A DNA stretch of 64,000 nucleotides from Acephala macrosclerotiorum (Eukaryota; Ascomycota; Leotiomycetes; Helotiales; Mollisiaceae): positions 1 through 64,000 of the forward strand of contig MU119364.1 in NCBI GenBank assembly GCA_014904845.1, in the 5' to 3' direction. The notes under the pieces were generated by a model, which was given only the letters and a program-made list of their open reading frames with translations, searched no databases and was not told where the DNA came from. Shown here piece by piece: positions 36,463-46,683 of the stretch. Each line of letters opens with the position of its first letter. The stretch's first letter is position 1. The position numbers and the translations under genes were made by a program.

Positions 36463-38553
36463 TGTCTCGGTATACTTCCGCCCAAACACTACGACTGCGC
36501 CGGCCGGGTGCCAAGACAACGTGCTTGATATTGAGTTGGGAAATGGAAGGTAGAAGGTTAGGGGGAAAGCACCTCAAAGTATCGTGTAAGATTGCATCAA
36601 GGCAAGCTTTATTTCATAGGCGCTGCACACGAGAGGCGTGATGTCGGAGCCGAAGTCGAATGAAATCCAACAACTTCATTTATGGTGAAATCCCCACTCC
36701 CCCCTTCCTGCCACGTGATTGAAGCGAGTTTATTTGATCACTTCAATTTTTCACATCTCTTCATCATTCCAGGGACTCTTCCCTTCTCATCCACTTTTTA
36801 TTTTTTTTAGCAACTGAGACAAGATTGCATCATGATAAACACGTTTTGCGCATCTGTGCGGGGTGCCATTTGGCGTTCTGCCAGAGATATACGATGATAT
36901 CCGCTATTTGTTCCTTGAACGACCTGACGGTAGAGATGAGTTCGAATAGATGGAGAAGTGTCGCGTTGGTACGTTCCCAATTCTGCTGTTCTTCAATTTT
37001 GAGGATGAGGTCTCTGACCTTAATCTAGTCAAACATGTTCATGGCTCTTCGGAGTGGTGCTACTTATCTCCTTTGTGGCATCGAGGCTCCCCGGGGCCAT
37101 GCCGGTACACATTCCTCAACGCCTCTATTTCACTTCTCAACACACAAGCAAGCAAGGCTGACTAGCCATTGGATCCATTTTCTGGTGACTCTTCACCGAC
37201 CAACAATGAGGCAGCAACAGAGGCAGCTGACTCCTGCCAGGATAGCCTGCTCAACCAAAACGGGTCCGTTGAGCGAGACGAGGACTATTTGTCGCTCCTT
37301 GCTCTCGTGTATCTTCCATTCTCATCTTCATTCTATCACAGCAAAGTAGGAAGCACCGGACATACTACTACGGCCATATACCGAACAATAAAGGTCAGTG
37401 ACTACTCATCTATGCTACGAACAGGAGAGACAACACGCTGACTCTATGCCGTTGATAGATTCCCCAATCCTCTGGACTTCCAAACTTCCATCTCGCCAAA
37501 CACTCTACCACGAACCACTATAAATTATCACGAACGATGGTCGTCCACATACCAGCGGTTGTCGCAATCAAAGCTGGCGTTGCCCTTTGTGCCAAGAAAG
37601 CAGCAGTAGGCGGAAATCATGCTGCTGCTACGAGCACATCAGCCACAGTCCTTACCTGGATTCTGGCACACAATATCCTCGTCCTCACCATCACGGAAGG
37701 GGCAGTTATAGCGGAAACCCTGATGCCGAAGTTGGCCGTTCTGCTAGAGAAGGTAGTAGAAGGAGGAGTCGTGAGGTTATGACAGAAGCGGGCTAACGCA
37801 GCCTTTACGAAGTTGAAAGATAGAAGCTCGAAAAGCAGAAGCGATTTGAGGATGCTATTGAGATGGTTTTGATAGAGAATGATTGTATATGATTATTATG
37901 ACCGAAGATAAGTTTGGCATTGGGCATAGATCACACAGGTGGGCAACGGCAGGCTGGAATGGGGGATTATTGTTTCCGAGTTGAGTTGCTTATAGATTGG
38001 ACAAGCGAGTCTCAACTCTTGGTATACTTTATCAGACAGGATTAGGCTTTAGATTCTTGCAATTTTCTTTTTCGGTTGGACAACGGGAATCAAAGAAGTT
38101 TAATCTCCTGTTCAAACACAAAGGGGCTCAATAAAGATGTCCTCGTGCTTATTACAGATATAGCTTTTTCTTTATCCAGCTTCGACCTAGTACAGGCTTT
38201 GTTAACACGACATATTCAGTTCAAACTACTTGAGAATAGTATTGTGAATTGACAACCCATTGTTCCGCGCCATACCCACTAGCGAGGAACAATGCGGACA
38301 AATGCGATTTCAACTCCCCAACAAACACTTCTCACTCCCTCGATGGACAAAGTCTCGAGAACGAGAGAACAGTTTGGCAATAGGATTATAAGAAAAGCTC
38401 TAACCTCTCCCAACTTATATCTTCCTTCCCCACCTACATTCACCACTTCTATCCACCTCATTACAGCACTCAAGCTTCCAAGCAACCCACCACCTACCCT
38501 CACAGCTACCAAGCAAGCCCAACCTCAGCCCAACCACCCATTCTATCCACAAG
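36463..38553. other. Gene-poor stretch
   Basis: About 2.1 kb with no gene I can support. Weak candidates are a 37169-37441 frame without ATG and an 81-codon ATG frame at 37537-37782. A T-rich tract lies near 36795-36810. No repeats with terminal inversions were found. Confidence 0.35.
37537..37782 (+). CDS. Doubtful small ORF, 81 codons
   Basis: ATG-started frame, alanine/valine-rich and hydrophobic overall (VVAIKAGVALCAKKAAVGG at the head, then ILAHNILVLTITEGAVIAET). It could be a small membrane-associated protein, but an overlapping frame is also open and no family is recognised. Confidence 0.2.
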   Translation: MVVHIPAVVAIKAGVALCAKKAAVGGNHAAATSTSATVLTWILAHNILVLTITEGAVIAETLMPKLAVLLEKVVEGGVVRL

Positions 38554-38760
38554 ATGGTATCCTTCACCTCCACCTCCACTTCCGCATTCACCAGAGTCCT
38601 ACGTGGCCGCGGTGACCGCGAAGGCGCTCCCTCCCCAGAGCCCCGCCCCCGCACTCCCCCTGACGATCGATCCCGGCTTGTCAACTTTTCTGGCCGTGGA
38701 GACCGAGAAAGCGCTCCTTCCCCTGAGCCAGTCCCTCGCTCTCCTCCCAGTGATCGCTGA
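38554..38760 (+). CDS. Small repeat-containing peptide, 68 aa (candidate)
   Basis: Short ATG frame with a tandem peptide duplication: GRGDREGAPSPEPRPRTPP at residues about 23-41 and GRGDRESAPSPEPVPRSPP about 47-65. The unit is charged, proline-rich and presumably disordered; GRGD occurs in both copies. The DNA copies have diverged at several positions while the frame is kept, but the opposite strand is also open (38415-38861), which weakens the argument. No signal peptide, and no family recognised. Confidence 0.3.
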   Translation: MVSFTSTSTSAFTRVLRGRGDREGAPSPEPRPRTPPDDRSRLVNFSGRGDRESAPSPEPVPRSPPSDR

Positions 38761-39417
38761 TCATCAGACATAGAGCTGAGAGACCTGCTCAAGAAGGAGT
38801 GAAAGGTAAGAAAGGTATAGTATGAGAGAGTAAGATAAGAGAAAAGAAGCTCTTCAGTCAAGTTAACAATGATGCCTGGAACAGGCTAGCTACCATGACG
38901 GAGAGCTCAGAGTGTAAGTCCCAACAGAGAAAAGCTAAGATCGGTGTGGGGTGTCAAAACCCCGCCATGACAGCAAACAACACCAAAAACATGTGCAAAT
39001 AGAGTAGAAAACAATCACCAAAAAATAAAAGTCTTCCGAAAACCCAAACACGATCTCTCCCAATGCAAGTGATAGTTAAACCCAAATGAAATCGCCAATC
39101 TTTACCCCACAACCCCCGCACTGCACCATAATTGAGCGCTTTTAAGCGAGACTTCACTTGCTGACCCGGGAAGTACTTTCATGAATTCTTGTTCAAGCCG
39201 GTTCTGCGTATCCAAAACTTTACTGTTGCAGCAACTAGCTTTATAATAAATCCCCACTCCCCTTAACCTTCTTCCTAAACCCCCCATCCATCCCCTCTCA
39301 ATCGCCCTTTGCCGCCACGGCCCAATCACCCCACCAATCCTCCGCATCCCCTCTTGCAACCTCACCACCCTCTATTCCCCATCCGCAACCCATTCCTCAA
39401 CTTCGCCTACTGAAACT
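38761..39417. other. Intergenic region downstream of the DUF3431 pseudogene
   Basis: About 650 bases without a supportable gene. A minus-strand frame at 39102-39368 has no recognisable protein. Confidence 0.35.
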
Positions 39418-40404
39418 TTAAAATTCATACCTCTTAGCCCCCATCTCCTTATACCCGTTCCAATCCTCATCCTCAAAACAAATATGATACCAAACACACA
39501 ACGCCCTCCATTCGCTTGGACAGTTTACATCTTTTCCTAGGAATAGCCAATGCCCAAGATGTTTCCAAACCCTGCCTGAGATTTTACTTTCCAACTCTGT
39601 ATTCAATAACCAATCAATCGCCGCCTTGTATCGTTTTCCCGGAATACTCCTAATCCTATCCTTCGTAATAGCAAACTGCGAACAACAAGGACTCGCTAGC
39701 CCCTCGGGCGCTTCTCTCCCCGGAAAAATCTCCTGTATAGCACCTCTAATAAAAGATTCCTCCTCCCTCAATTTCTCATCTTAAGTCTCATCCCCCGACG
39801 CAACACTCGTGTTTATCCAGACCGGACGAGCATTCTCCCAACTTGTTCTTGGGTTTAAATATCCCCTCTCCCCCACCTCCTTTAAATCCAATTTGTTCAA
39901 GGCTTGTTTTGTGGAGTGGTCGAGGACGCCGTCGATGTGCCAGGTAGAGTCGGAGCCGTGGATGAAGATTGAGATGGAGGATTATGAGGACTTAATACGA
40001 TTACCGTGTTTTGAAGAGTGCTTGAAAGATCCTAACCCAGCAAAAATAAAGATGTGAGATAAAGAAAAGTTTCTTACAAGCTGGTCGTAGAAATCGTAAA
40101 GATAAGTAAGATACGAAATCGCTTCATTCCCTTTATTTACAGGTGGATGGTAAGCCGCGTTCGGATCATCTGCGATGTAAGGTATGACGGTCAAATTCGG
40201 AATCGTGGGGTGTTCGGTCCATCGGTGGGGCTTCGATCTGAGCGTCGCGAGGACAAGATTCACGGTTGAGGGGCCTGTTGGGGGACGGAGGCGGGTATGG
40301 AGTTTTAGGGTTTCGAGAAGGGCATAGATGAGTGTGGTTGCGAGAAGGAGGAGGAGGATTGAGCGTCAGCGACGGGGGTTGTGGTGTCGGATTGGAAGTA
40401 GCAT
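39418..40404 (-). pseudogene. DUF3431-family protein, inactivated by in-frame stops
   Basis: One reverse frame from the ATG at 40404 to the stop at 39418 reads a whole DUF3431 protein. It has a short cytosolic head, a transmembrane helix (ILLLLLATTLIYALLETL), the VIPYIADDPNAAYHPPVNKG and EAISYLTYLYDFYDQL segments, SISIFIHGSDSTWHIDG, and the C-terminal CCSQFAITKDRIRSIP and SGRVWKHLGHWLF blocks. It is interrupted by TGA at 40366-40368 (codon 13), TAA at 39982-39984 and TAA at 39781-39783. An intron starting GTAAGA after FYDQL is likely, but no AG lies after the second stop in a position that would remove it. The three stops could each arise by one C-to-T change (CGA, CAA, CAA). Family function is unknown; glycosyltransferase-like type II membrane proteins are the closest description. 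Confidence 0.75.
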
Positions 40405-41180
40405 CGCGGAATACTCGCAGGTGTTTCGGAGTCGCTAGAAGTCATGAGACGGATCAATGGCTCGAAAGGAAAATGAAACGAAAGTCAGTGTAGAAGTTAT
40501 GACTCGTTGAGTGATGGTTGCATCGTCTTACTCTTGCCCCTCGAGCGATCCTTCTATATAGGGCGAAAAATGAAATTTGAAGTGACAAAGTTAGCAAATA
40601 TACAAGAAGTGATGTGTTCCCCACACCGGAAGAACTCCCCTGCTAACCATTTTTGGTGTAACAAAAGCAAGCTTTTCCATATTGCTCAATTCTCTACTTG
40701 GTGCTAAGGATCCTTGTTGAAGCTGTACTTGAAGCATCGTTTACCGGGTAGGGGGATAAAGGACTCAGGCAGCATCCGAGCACTCAAAATTGGTTCCTGA
40801 CCAGAGACAATCCCCCCCCCCCCCAATATCAGACCTTTCTTGGAATACATGTGAGAACGATAAAGAAACCTTGGAACTTCTCCAGAAACAAAAAGGTGGA
40901 CAAAATGTGCGAGTCACGTGAAATCACGCGCTGTCCCTTCCCATCTTGAAACATTTGAAGATTCCAGACTTCCTGCTCTGCACGAACAAGTGACCCAGTC
41001 AGATCACACCACAACCATATCTTCAGAGCGTGAAGAGTTTCGCTTGCTGAATCAGCCTCGGAAAATGCCCACCATCTATTCTTTTGGTTACCAATGCATA
41101 CGCACTCAAATCCTACACCTACCGGAAATGCATCCCTATGTATCTGATATCCGACTGGAATACTGTCGTCGAGTACCATC
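40405..41180. other. Intergenic region with a poly-C run
   Basis: About 780 bases between the DUF3431 relic and COG4. It contains a homopolymer of at least a dozen C at about 40811-40824, which is prone to length error. No gene supported. Confidence 0.4.
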
Positions 41181-43643
41181 TTAAGCTCTGACCAACGTCC
41201 TCGCCCGCCGTCTTTCATCCTCACTCAATACCCACGCCATTTCCTCCTCTCCTTCGGCTTCAGCCTCATTAAGCGCCTCCAACTCCTCATCTTCCATATT
41301 AACCAACATACAAATCTGCGCTACTCTCGCAAATGCATCTCTCACTCCATACCTGCCACCTCTCGCAACAACACCTATGATGCCTGAGAAATCTCTTTCC
41401 ATGCGCTGAGCTCCGAGGGCGTTCATCTTTGCGCCAAAAGTCCAGACTCGCTTTTCGAACGTTCGGGCAAGATATTTGGCTGTCTGGTCGAGTAGCGAGG
41501 AAAATGTCTTCGCAGTCATGATTCGCTGGATGGGCTTCATAAGTGCGTCCCAGCTGTGCTCAAATCTTCGAGCTACGAGATCGCTCAAGGTCTCTGGGTC
41601 GTCGTCTGTGTCGTTATTTCTGGCAATTTCCGCTAGATCTTCTTCCGTGAGAGAGTAATCAACGTCTCTGAAAGTCTCGACAATAATGGGTCGTAATCGT
41701 AATTTGACGACTCGATCGAACATTACATGCAGGCTATCTGCTGATAATTCAGATGTCTTTGACGCGAAGCTGATTTCGAGGTTCTGTAGAGCGTGGGTGA
41801 CGAATGTGGCGTCATGGTCGAAGGGGAACATCTCGCTAAGGGTGTTGGGAGCTTTGCCTCCGTGGGGAGGTTCTGGAGGCGTGATTCGGGCATTGACTAT
41901 GCGAGATACGTAGTCGTTTGCGAGGTCGAGAGAGTTTATGAGGACTAGGAATGCGATGATCTTGTCTTCTGGTGGAAGACCACCTTGGATGGCGGGTTTG
42001 GGATAGGATTCGTCTCGCATTTTCCGCTGGATCATGCCTATGAAATCGGTGCTGAGGACACGGCTAGTCGTTGGGATGACGGAGGCAACGACATCTCGTG
42101 ACGATGTGGAGAGTGAGCGTTGGAGTACAGTATTCACGATGTACATGACATCGTCAACTGCAGATATGATGAAAGGGGGGTTTCCACCAAGTGGTCTGCG
42201 GGGGTCGAGTGTCAAATCAGGCGTTCCCTCGTCAAGTTGGAACGCCTTCTCTACTGACCGTCGTAAAAAGAAGGCTGTCATCTCGTTGAACGGCGCGGTG
42301 AGTTTTGATGATATTTTCCGTCCCAACGCAGACTTGACAAGTAAGTCAGGCATAATGAGAGGCTCCTCATCGGCATTCTGCTCCTTCGTTATCTTAGAAA
42401 TGGCTTGAAGCAGTACGTCCGGCGGCGGACTTACCCTACACTTGCCACCTAAGAATCGGGAGTACAGTGACCACCTCCCTAACATGACAGCAGTCTCACT
42501 CAAGAGCCCGTCGATCTCTTTCATGTCAACGCCTTCATCCTCGCTGACTCGGGCATTGGTACCACTTCCAACGGCAGGGGAGCTTGTTCTCAAGACGCCC
42601 CTGCTTGCTGGTGCAGCAGTGAAGCTTTGAACCAGGAATGAGAATGGATAGCTCTTCACGTCCATCAATCTCCTGTCCACATGCCTCTCATCGCCCCACA
42701 TATCCAATATTATTCCACCTTGCACGTCTGCCTCGACCTGTAACCGTTCGATGACTTTGACCATCCGTCCCTGTCCATAATGTCGCTCGACCAATCCTCC
42801 ATGCCCCTCCACAATCTGCGCGATATGCTCGAACAGCCTCGTCAGAGCATTGGCATAAAAGAAGCCATCCTTCCCCGCACTACCCTTCGTGCCCTCCCTC
42901 AAACTCGTTCTCGCCCTCGAAGCAACCCCCTGGCAAACATATCTCCCATAAACCTCCAGGCCCGTCTCCTCCCTCCCAATAAGCGGAAACAGCTTAAAGA
43001 ACCTCGTAACCTTCGTCCCATCCCCCTCCTCGGCAGCCTTCTCAAACTCCCTCAAAAACAACCCACAAAGACTCTCCTTCGCATTCTCAATCGTAATCCC
43101 CGGCGCATCGGGAACCTCTACACTCGGGACGATCCTCGCCGCGAAATTGCCTTCCACGATATGTTTCGGTATCTTCGATGCTCGTGCAATATAACCCGCA
43201 GCAGCTTCCCAGTCCTGCGGCGCGCCCATTGACCCCACTACACCTTGCACACAAGCTTTCAATTCCGCAACTTGCTCTACCACCCCGAGAGTTTCTTCAA
43301 CTCGTTTCTTCTCTAGATCAAGTTCTTTCACCTTGCTAGAGAGATGGGAAGCGGTCCCTGCGGCGGAATCAAGCATGCCATTACTGATATCCCTCGTATG
43401 TATAACCTGCGTGCCTAGATGTGCGCGCAACAAATCTAATCTTCCAAGTTCTCGAGACAAGTCGGCTTGGGAGGATATGAGGGTTTGCAGACGGGAGGTG
43501 ATTGCTGCGTCGCGGGTGTGTAGGGCGGAAAGGGAGGCGCGGATGGAGGCTAGGGAGGAGGATTCGTAGATTGAGGGTGTGGTGGGAGGGTCTTCGAGGG
43601 AGAGATCTTTAGGAGTGCCATTTTGGAGGCCGTTTGGAGGCAT
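41181..43643 (-). CDS. cog4: COG4, conserved oligomeric Golgi complex subunit 4
   Basis: Single exon, 820 residues from the ATG at 43643. The N-terminal coiled coil (RDAAITSRLQTLISSQADLS, SHLSSKVKELDLEKKRVEET) and the following helical rods match the COG4 transport domain, including VTRFFKLFPLIGREETGL and the conserved C-terminal half with RRSVEKAFQLDE and LDLANDYVSRIV. COG4 belongs to lobe A of the COG tether, which captures retrograde vesicles at the Golgi and binds the SNARE regulator Sly1. Length is typical. Several long frames on the opposite strand are shadows. No damage seen. Confidence 0.93.
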   Translation of the reverse strand: MPPNGLQNGTPKDLSLEDPPTTPSIYESSSLASIRASLSALHTRDAAITSRLQTLISSQADLSRELGRLDLLRAHLGTQVIHTRDISNGMLDSAAGTASHLSSKVKELDLEKKRVEETLGVVEQVAELKACVQGVVGSMGAPQDWEAAAGYIARASKIPKHIVEGNFAARIVPSVEVPDAPGITIENAKESLCGLFLREFEKAAEEGDGTKVTRFFKLFPLIGREETGLEVYGRYVCQGVASRARTSLREGTKGSAGKDGFFYANALTRLFEHIAQIVEGHGGLVERHYGQGRMVKVIERLQVEADVQGGIILDMWGDERHVDRRLMDVKSYPFSFLVQSFTAAPASRGVLRTSSPAVGSGTNARVSEDEGVDMKEIDGLLSETAVMLGRWSLYSRFLGGKCRVSPPPDVLLQAISKITKEQNADEEPLIMPDLLVKSALGRKISSKLTAPFNEMTAFFLRRSVEKAFQLDEGTPDLTLDPRRPLGGNPPFIISAVDDVMYIVNTVLQRSLSTSSRDVVASVIPTTSRVLSTDFIGMIQRKMRDESYPKPAIQGGLPPEDKIIAFLVLINSLDLANDYVSRIVNARITPPEPPHGGKAPNTLSEMFPFDHDATFVTHALQNLEISFASKTSELSADSLHVMFDRVVKLRLRPIIVETFRDVDYSLTEEDLAEIARNNDTDDDPETLSDLVARRFEHSWDALMKPIQRIMTAKTFSSLLDQTAKYLARTFEKRVWTFGAKMNALGAQRMERDFSGIIGVVARGGRYGVRDAFARVAQICMLVNMEDEELEALNEAEAEGEEEMAWVLSEDERRRARTLVRA

Positions 43644-44151
43644 TGGGGAGGGGGAGGCATGGGTGTGTGGTTGTGGTGGAGGGGAAGCTCTTCTTGGTGC
43701 TGGATACAGGTGGCATTATTTTTGTGGGGATAAGCGAGGCTGGCTGCACTGTATCTCGACGACATCTCTTCTCTTCCCTTCTTTTCCTTTCAATATTTTC
43801 TCACATCTTAACGCTTATTACTAAGACTGAGAATACTTTATTTGAGCTTCTGACTGTTGTTCGTTTCTTGTTTTTCTTCCAACTTTGCACATGATCGGCC
43901 TTTTAGCACAATCTCAGAGCTTCGCAGCGAGCGCGAGCCAGCCTCTGTGGTGTAATCACATGGCAAAGGCAAAATCGATTATCACTCCACCTTTAATAAG
44001 CACACACGAGAACCTAATGATAAAGAGTGCCTTAGATTTTCATTACATTACACTAGCGGTATCATATCTTTTCATCAATCTTGAAGCATACGAACTAGCT
44101 TCTGGAAAACTCCAGGCTATCAAATATTTCCTCCCAACGTCCATCTCCTTT
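43644..44151. other. Promoter of cog4 and 3' flank of the SOD-like gene
   Basis: About 500 bases without a gene of its own. Pyrimidine-rich around 43760-43880. No specific site assigned. Confidence 0.4.
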
Positions 44152-45097
44152 TCACCACAGCAACATTGCTCCTACAGCTGCAACCAGGAGTCTAGGTACG
44201 CTTGGTCCCGCCACCTTACTTGCGGCGCTGGTATACGGCGATGGTGTCGCCGTCGACGTCGAAGTTACCGTTTCACTCGATGGGCTTGATGTCGTGGTCG
44301 TCAGTGCGCCAGACGCGATCATGGTGAAATTCGCGCACGTTAGACGCGTCGTATTACTTGTATGGATCACCACACTCTTGTTACCGAAGAAATACGGCGA
44401 GCTGGGATCGGTGGAGAGGTAGAGCTCGAGATAGCTGGCTGTGAAGTCTTTGGTGGTGATGTTCCCGTGCTTCCCTGCTAGGTCACCGGCCTGCAAGTTT
44501 CTGGTTGGCTGTTTTCGCATGGATGGTATTCTCCTCGGTCCGTTGGGTCTAAGTGACCCAGAGTCTCGGTGCAGTTCCCATCGGTCGGAACGGGCTTGTT
44601 GTGGATATGGTATACGAAAGGTCCTTCGACGGACTCGGATGGGAAGCCAGCGAAGTTCACATAAAACAGGATACCTGTTCCGTTCGAGTTTGCTTTCCCG
44701 GTTATTGATCCTGTTATTACTGTGTCGGTGACGTTGTCTCCAGTCGTGCCATTGGTACCATTGGTCGCGTTGTAGAACATGGTCATTGGTAAGACTGCTA
44801 TGTATGTCGCCGGTGGAAGGTTGGTCTGGACCGTTGCATTTCCACCAGGTCCTAAGAAGGTATATCAGCAAGTGAGGGTCGAGGGAAAGATCAACGCTAC
44901 GAACCGGTGAATCCATCAACAACAGGTCCATCATAAGTTATGGCACCCTCAATTGTTTCGACTCCGGTAAAGCCCGTGGCTACCGGAAGAGCTGGAAGGA
45001 CTCCGCTCATAGCTGTCGAGAGCGTCGAAACGGGTGGAGCTTGAGCATTGACAAGAGCTATTCCGCTGACAGCGACAAGGATTTGCTTGGTATGCAT
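44152..45097 (-). pseudogene. GPI-anchored extracellular Cu/Zn-type superoxide dismutase, one frameshift
   Basis: Exons 44905-45097 and 44152-44851, intron donor GTTCGT, acceptor CTTAG. The protein starts with a signal peptide (MHTKQILVAVSGIALVNAQA). The SOD core follows: GSITGKANSNGTGILFYVNF, YHIHNKPVP with the copper ligands, LGHLDP, then DLAGKHG and SVVIHTSNTTRLTCANF. A Ser/Thr-rich stalk and hydrophobic tail (VPRLLVAAVGAMLLW) indicate a GPI anchor. The frame breaks at about 44491-44494: the upstream frame reads PETCRPVT then stops, and the next frame resumes QAGDLAGKHG. One missing C in TGCCAG would explain it. The family (fungal Sod4/5-like, Cu-only) disarms superoxide at the cell wall. 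A sequencing or assembly error would make this a normal gene. Confidence 0.75.
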
Positions 45098-45942
45098 ATT
45101 GAAACGAGCCTTGTAACGACTGGAATACAGAAACAAACGATGGACGAGAAAGTTTGAGCAGCTTCTCGCACCACTTTGGGACATGCATCTGACACATACT
45201 CCTCGGCTCTTCTAACTTTGAATTTGAGTTTTCCAATTTATGGCAGAATTAGCTTGAGGTTGGTGATATCAAGATCATCCTCCATCTGACAAGCACCTAT
45301 GTATCCTCGAGATAAACAAATGCAGCTATTGGCAGTTGGCTAGGATTGTGTGGCCAATTATGATTACTGGTGGCTGGGGAAACAAGCTTCCTGGCAAGGT
45401 TGGATGCCGATCGCCAAGCTCCATGGGCAACTAAGTCACTAGCTCAGGAACCGTCGTTTTTCTCCACACGCGACCACATCGATAGCGAACGGTTCGGTCC
45501 CTCTCGGGGAAAAAAACTTGTGCAGGTCCACCTGGCATATGATTGCGTGGCGAGCATGTGGCTGCGAGCTTCTGGTCTGGGCAGGTCCGAAATTTCACTT
45601 GGATCGATCGAAATTGTCACGAACACCTCATTTATACCTCATTATATCATAAAGTAAACAGCGATGCGAATGCCTTCATTGCGAGAAACTGGCTGGGAAA
45701 TATGATATATTGCATGATACGAGATAACATCGATTGTCAAGAAGTGGGAGGTGGGATGCATGCGTGTCGATCTCTGTCAGACTCACTGTAGACTTCCTAT
45801 AGTCGGGAACAATACCCGAGCAGAAGACCAGGTATTCACGTCAAGTTATCTTGGGCTTCAAATCTCAAAGTACCTTTCATTCGGTCCAGCGTCAGTTTAA
45901 TGTCGAGTCTGACATTGCGAAGAATACACCTTAGAGCTCATC
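45098..45942. other. Intergenic region
   Basis: About 840 bases between divergent genes. Short frames at 45370-45657 and 45543-45791 overlap in different phases and have no recognisable features. Nothing else seen. Confidence 0.35.
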
Positions 45943-46530
45943 ATGATACTCGCTGACTTCATACCAGGAATTCGGCATACATGCATCAAAGCCATGCCAC
46001 ATACCTCTCTTCGCGACCACCGCAGCCTCCTTGCTTCCAAACCACAAACCATCACCCATATCTTTCCGTCCTCCACTATTCACCAATGTGTCCACACTGT
46101 CCTCTTTTCCAAGCTGGCTCTTGAGGTGTTGATTTTACAATCGTGTGCTTTTTCACCTGTGGGGTGGGAATTGCCTGGCATAGAACGTCTTTTTAGACCA
46201 CATTTTGAAACCCCAGAAATAAAAGCGCTTTTTCAGGGAATTGCGGAAGAGGAGGAAGGGAGATGTGAGGGTATATTTGGATGGTTGAGAGATCTAGAGA
46301 AGGAGATGGCTGGGGAGGAGTGGGAGATTGATTTCGAGAGTACATATGTGTTGCATGCTTTTGATGAGGGAATTGAGAGGATCAAGGGGTGGAATCATAG
46401 GGTTGATTTGGGATATGTGTTGAGGAGGCAGAGTAATTATGCGAGGGCAATGTTTCCAGCTGTTAGGCATGCCATTGAAGCGGGTGTTATTGAGGGTGTT
46501 AAAGAGGAAGATTGTGTGTGGGATCGATGA
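45943..46530 (+). CDS. Hypothetical protein, 195 aa
   Basis: ATG-started single exon. I do not recognise a family. Residues from about 50 onward have soluble helical character (LFSKLALEVLILQSCAF, RPHFETPEIKALFQGIAEEE, WLRDLEKEMAGEEWEI) and are acidic. No signal peptide or transmembrane helix. The first 40 residues are less convincing, and the true start may be a later ATG or follow an upstream exon. It converges with the membrane-protein gene ending at 46684. Confidence 0.5.
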   Translation: MILADFIPGIRHTCIKAMPHTSLRDHRSLLASKPQTITHIFPSSTIHQCVHTVLFSKLALEVLILQSCAFSPVGWELPGIERLFRPHFETPEIKALFQGIAEEEEGRCEGIFGWLRDLEKEMAGEEWEIDFESTYVLHAFDEGIERIKGWNHRVDLGYVLRRQSNYARAMFPAVRHAIEAGVIEGVKEEDCVWDR

Positions 46531-46683
46531 GCCTCTTTGGAAGGGAAATTGGCATGATTCACGAATTGAGAAAACATTTCAACATTCCGAGTTCATTCCT
46601 TTCCTCCAACTTCTGTCTTCTCTTTGCAATCCCCCTTTTCCAACCTGCTCTCAAGCGCGAAGTCAAGTCTGAGCAGGACCCAG

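Noticed and set aside
38415..38861. Minus-strand 148-codon ORF opposite the tandem-repeat peptide
   Set aside because: It is the reverse complement of a GC-rich repeat, without ATG context or protein-like ends; the plus strand has the cleaner repeat unit.
40811..40824. Poly-C run as a biological signal
   Set aside because: Isolated homopolymer in intergenic DNA; more likely a polymorphic or sequencing-sensitive run.
42780..43232. 150-codon plus-strand frame inside cog4
   Set aside because: Antisense shadow of a well-supported conserved gene; its composition reflects the complementary codons.
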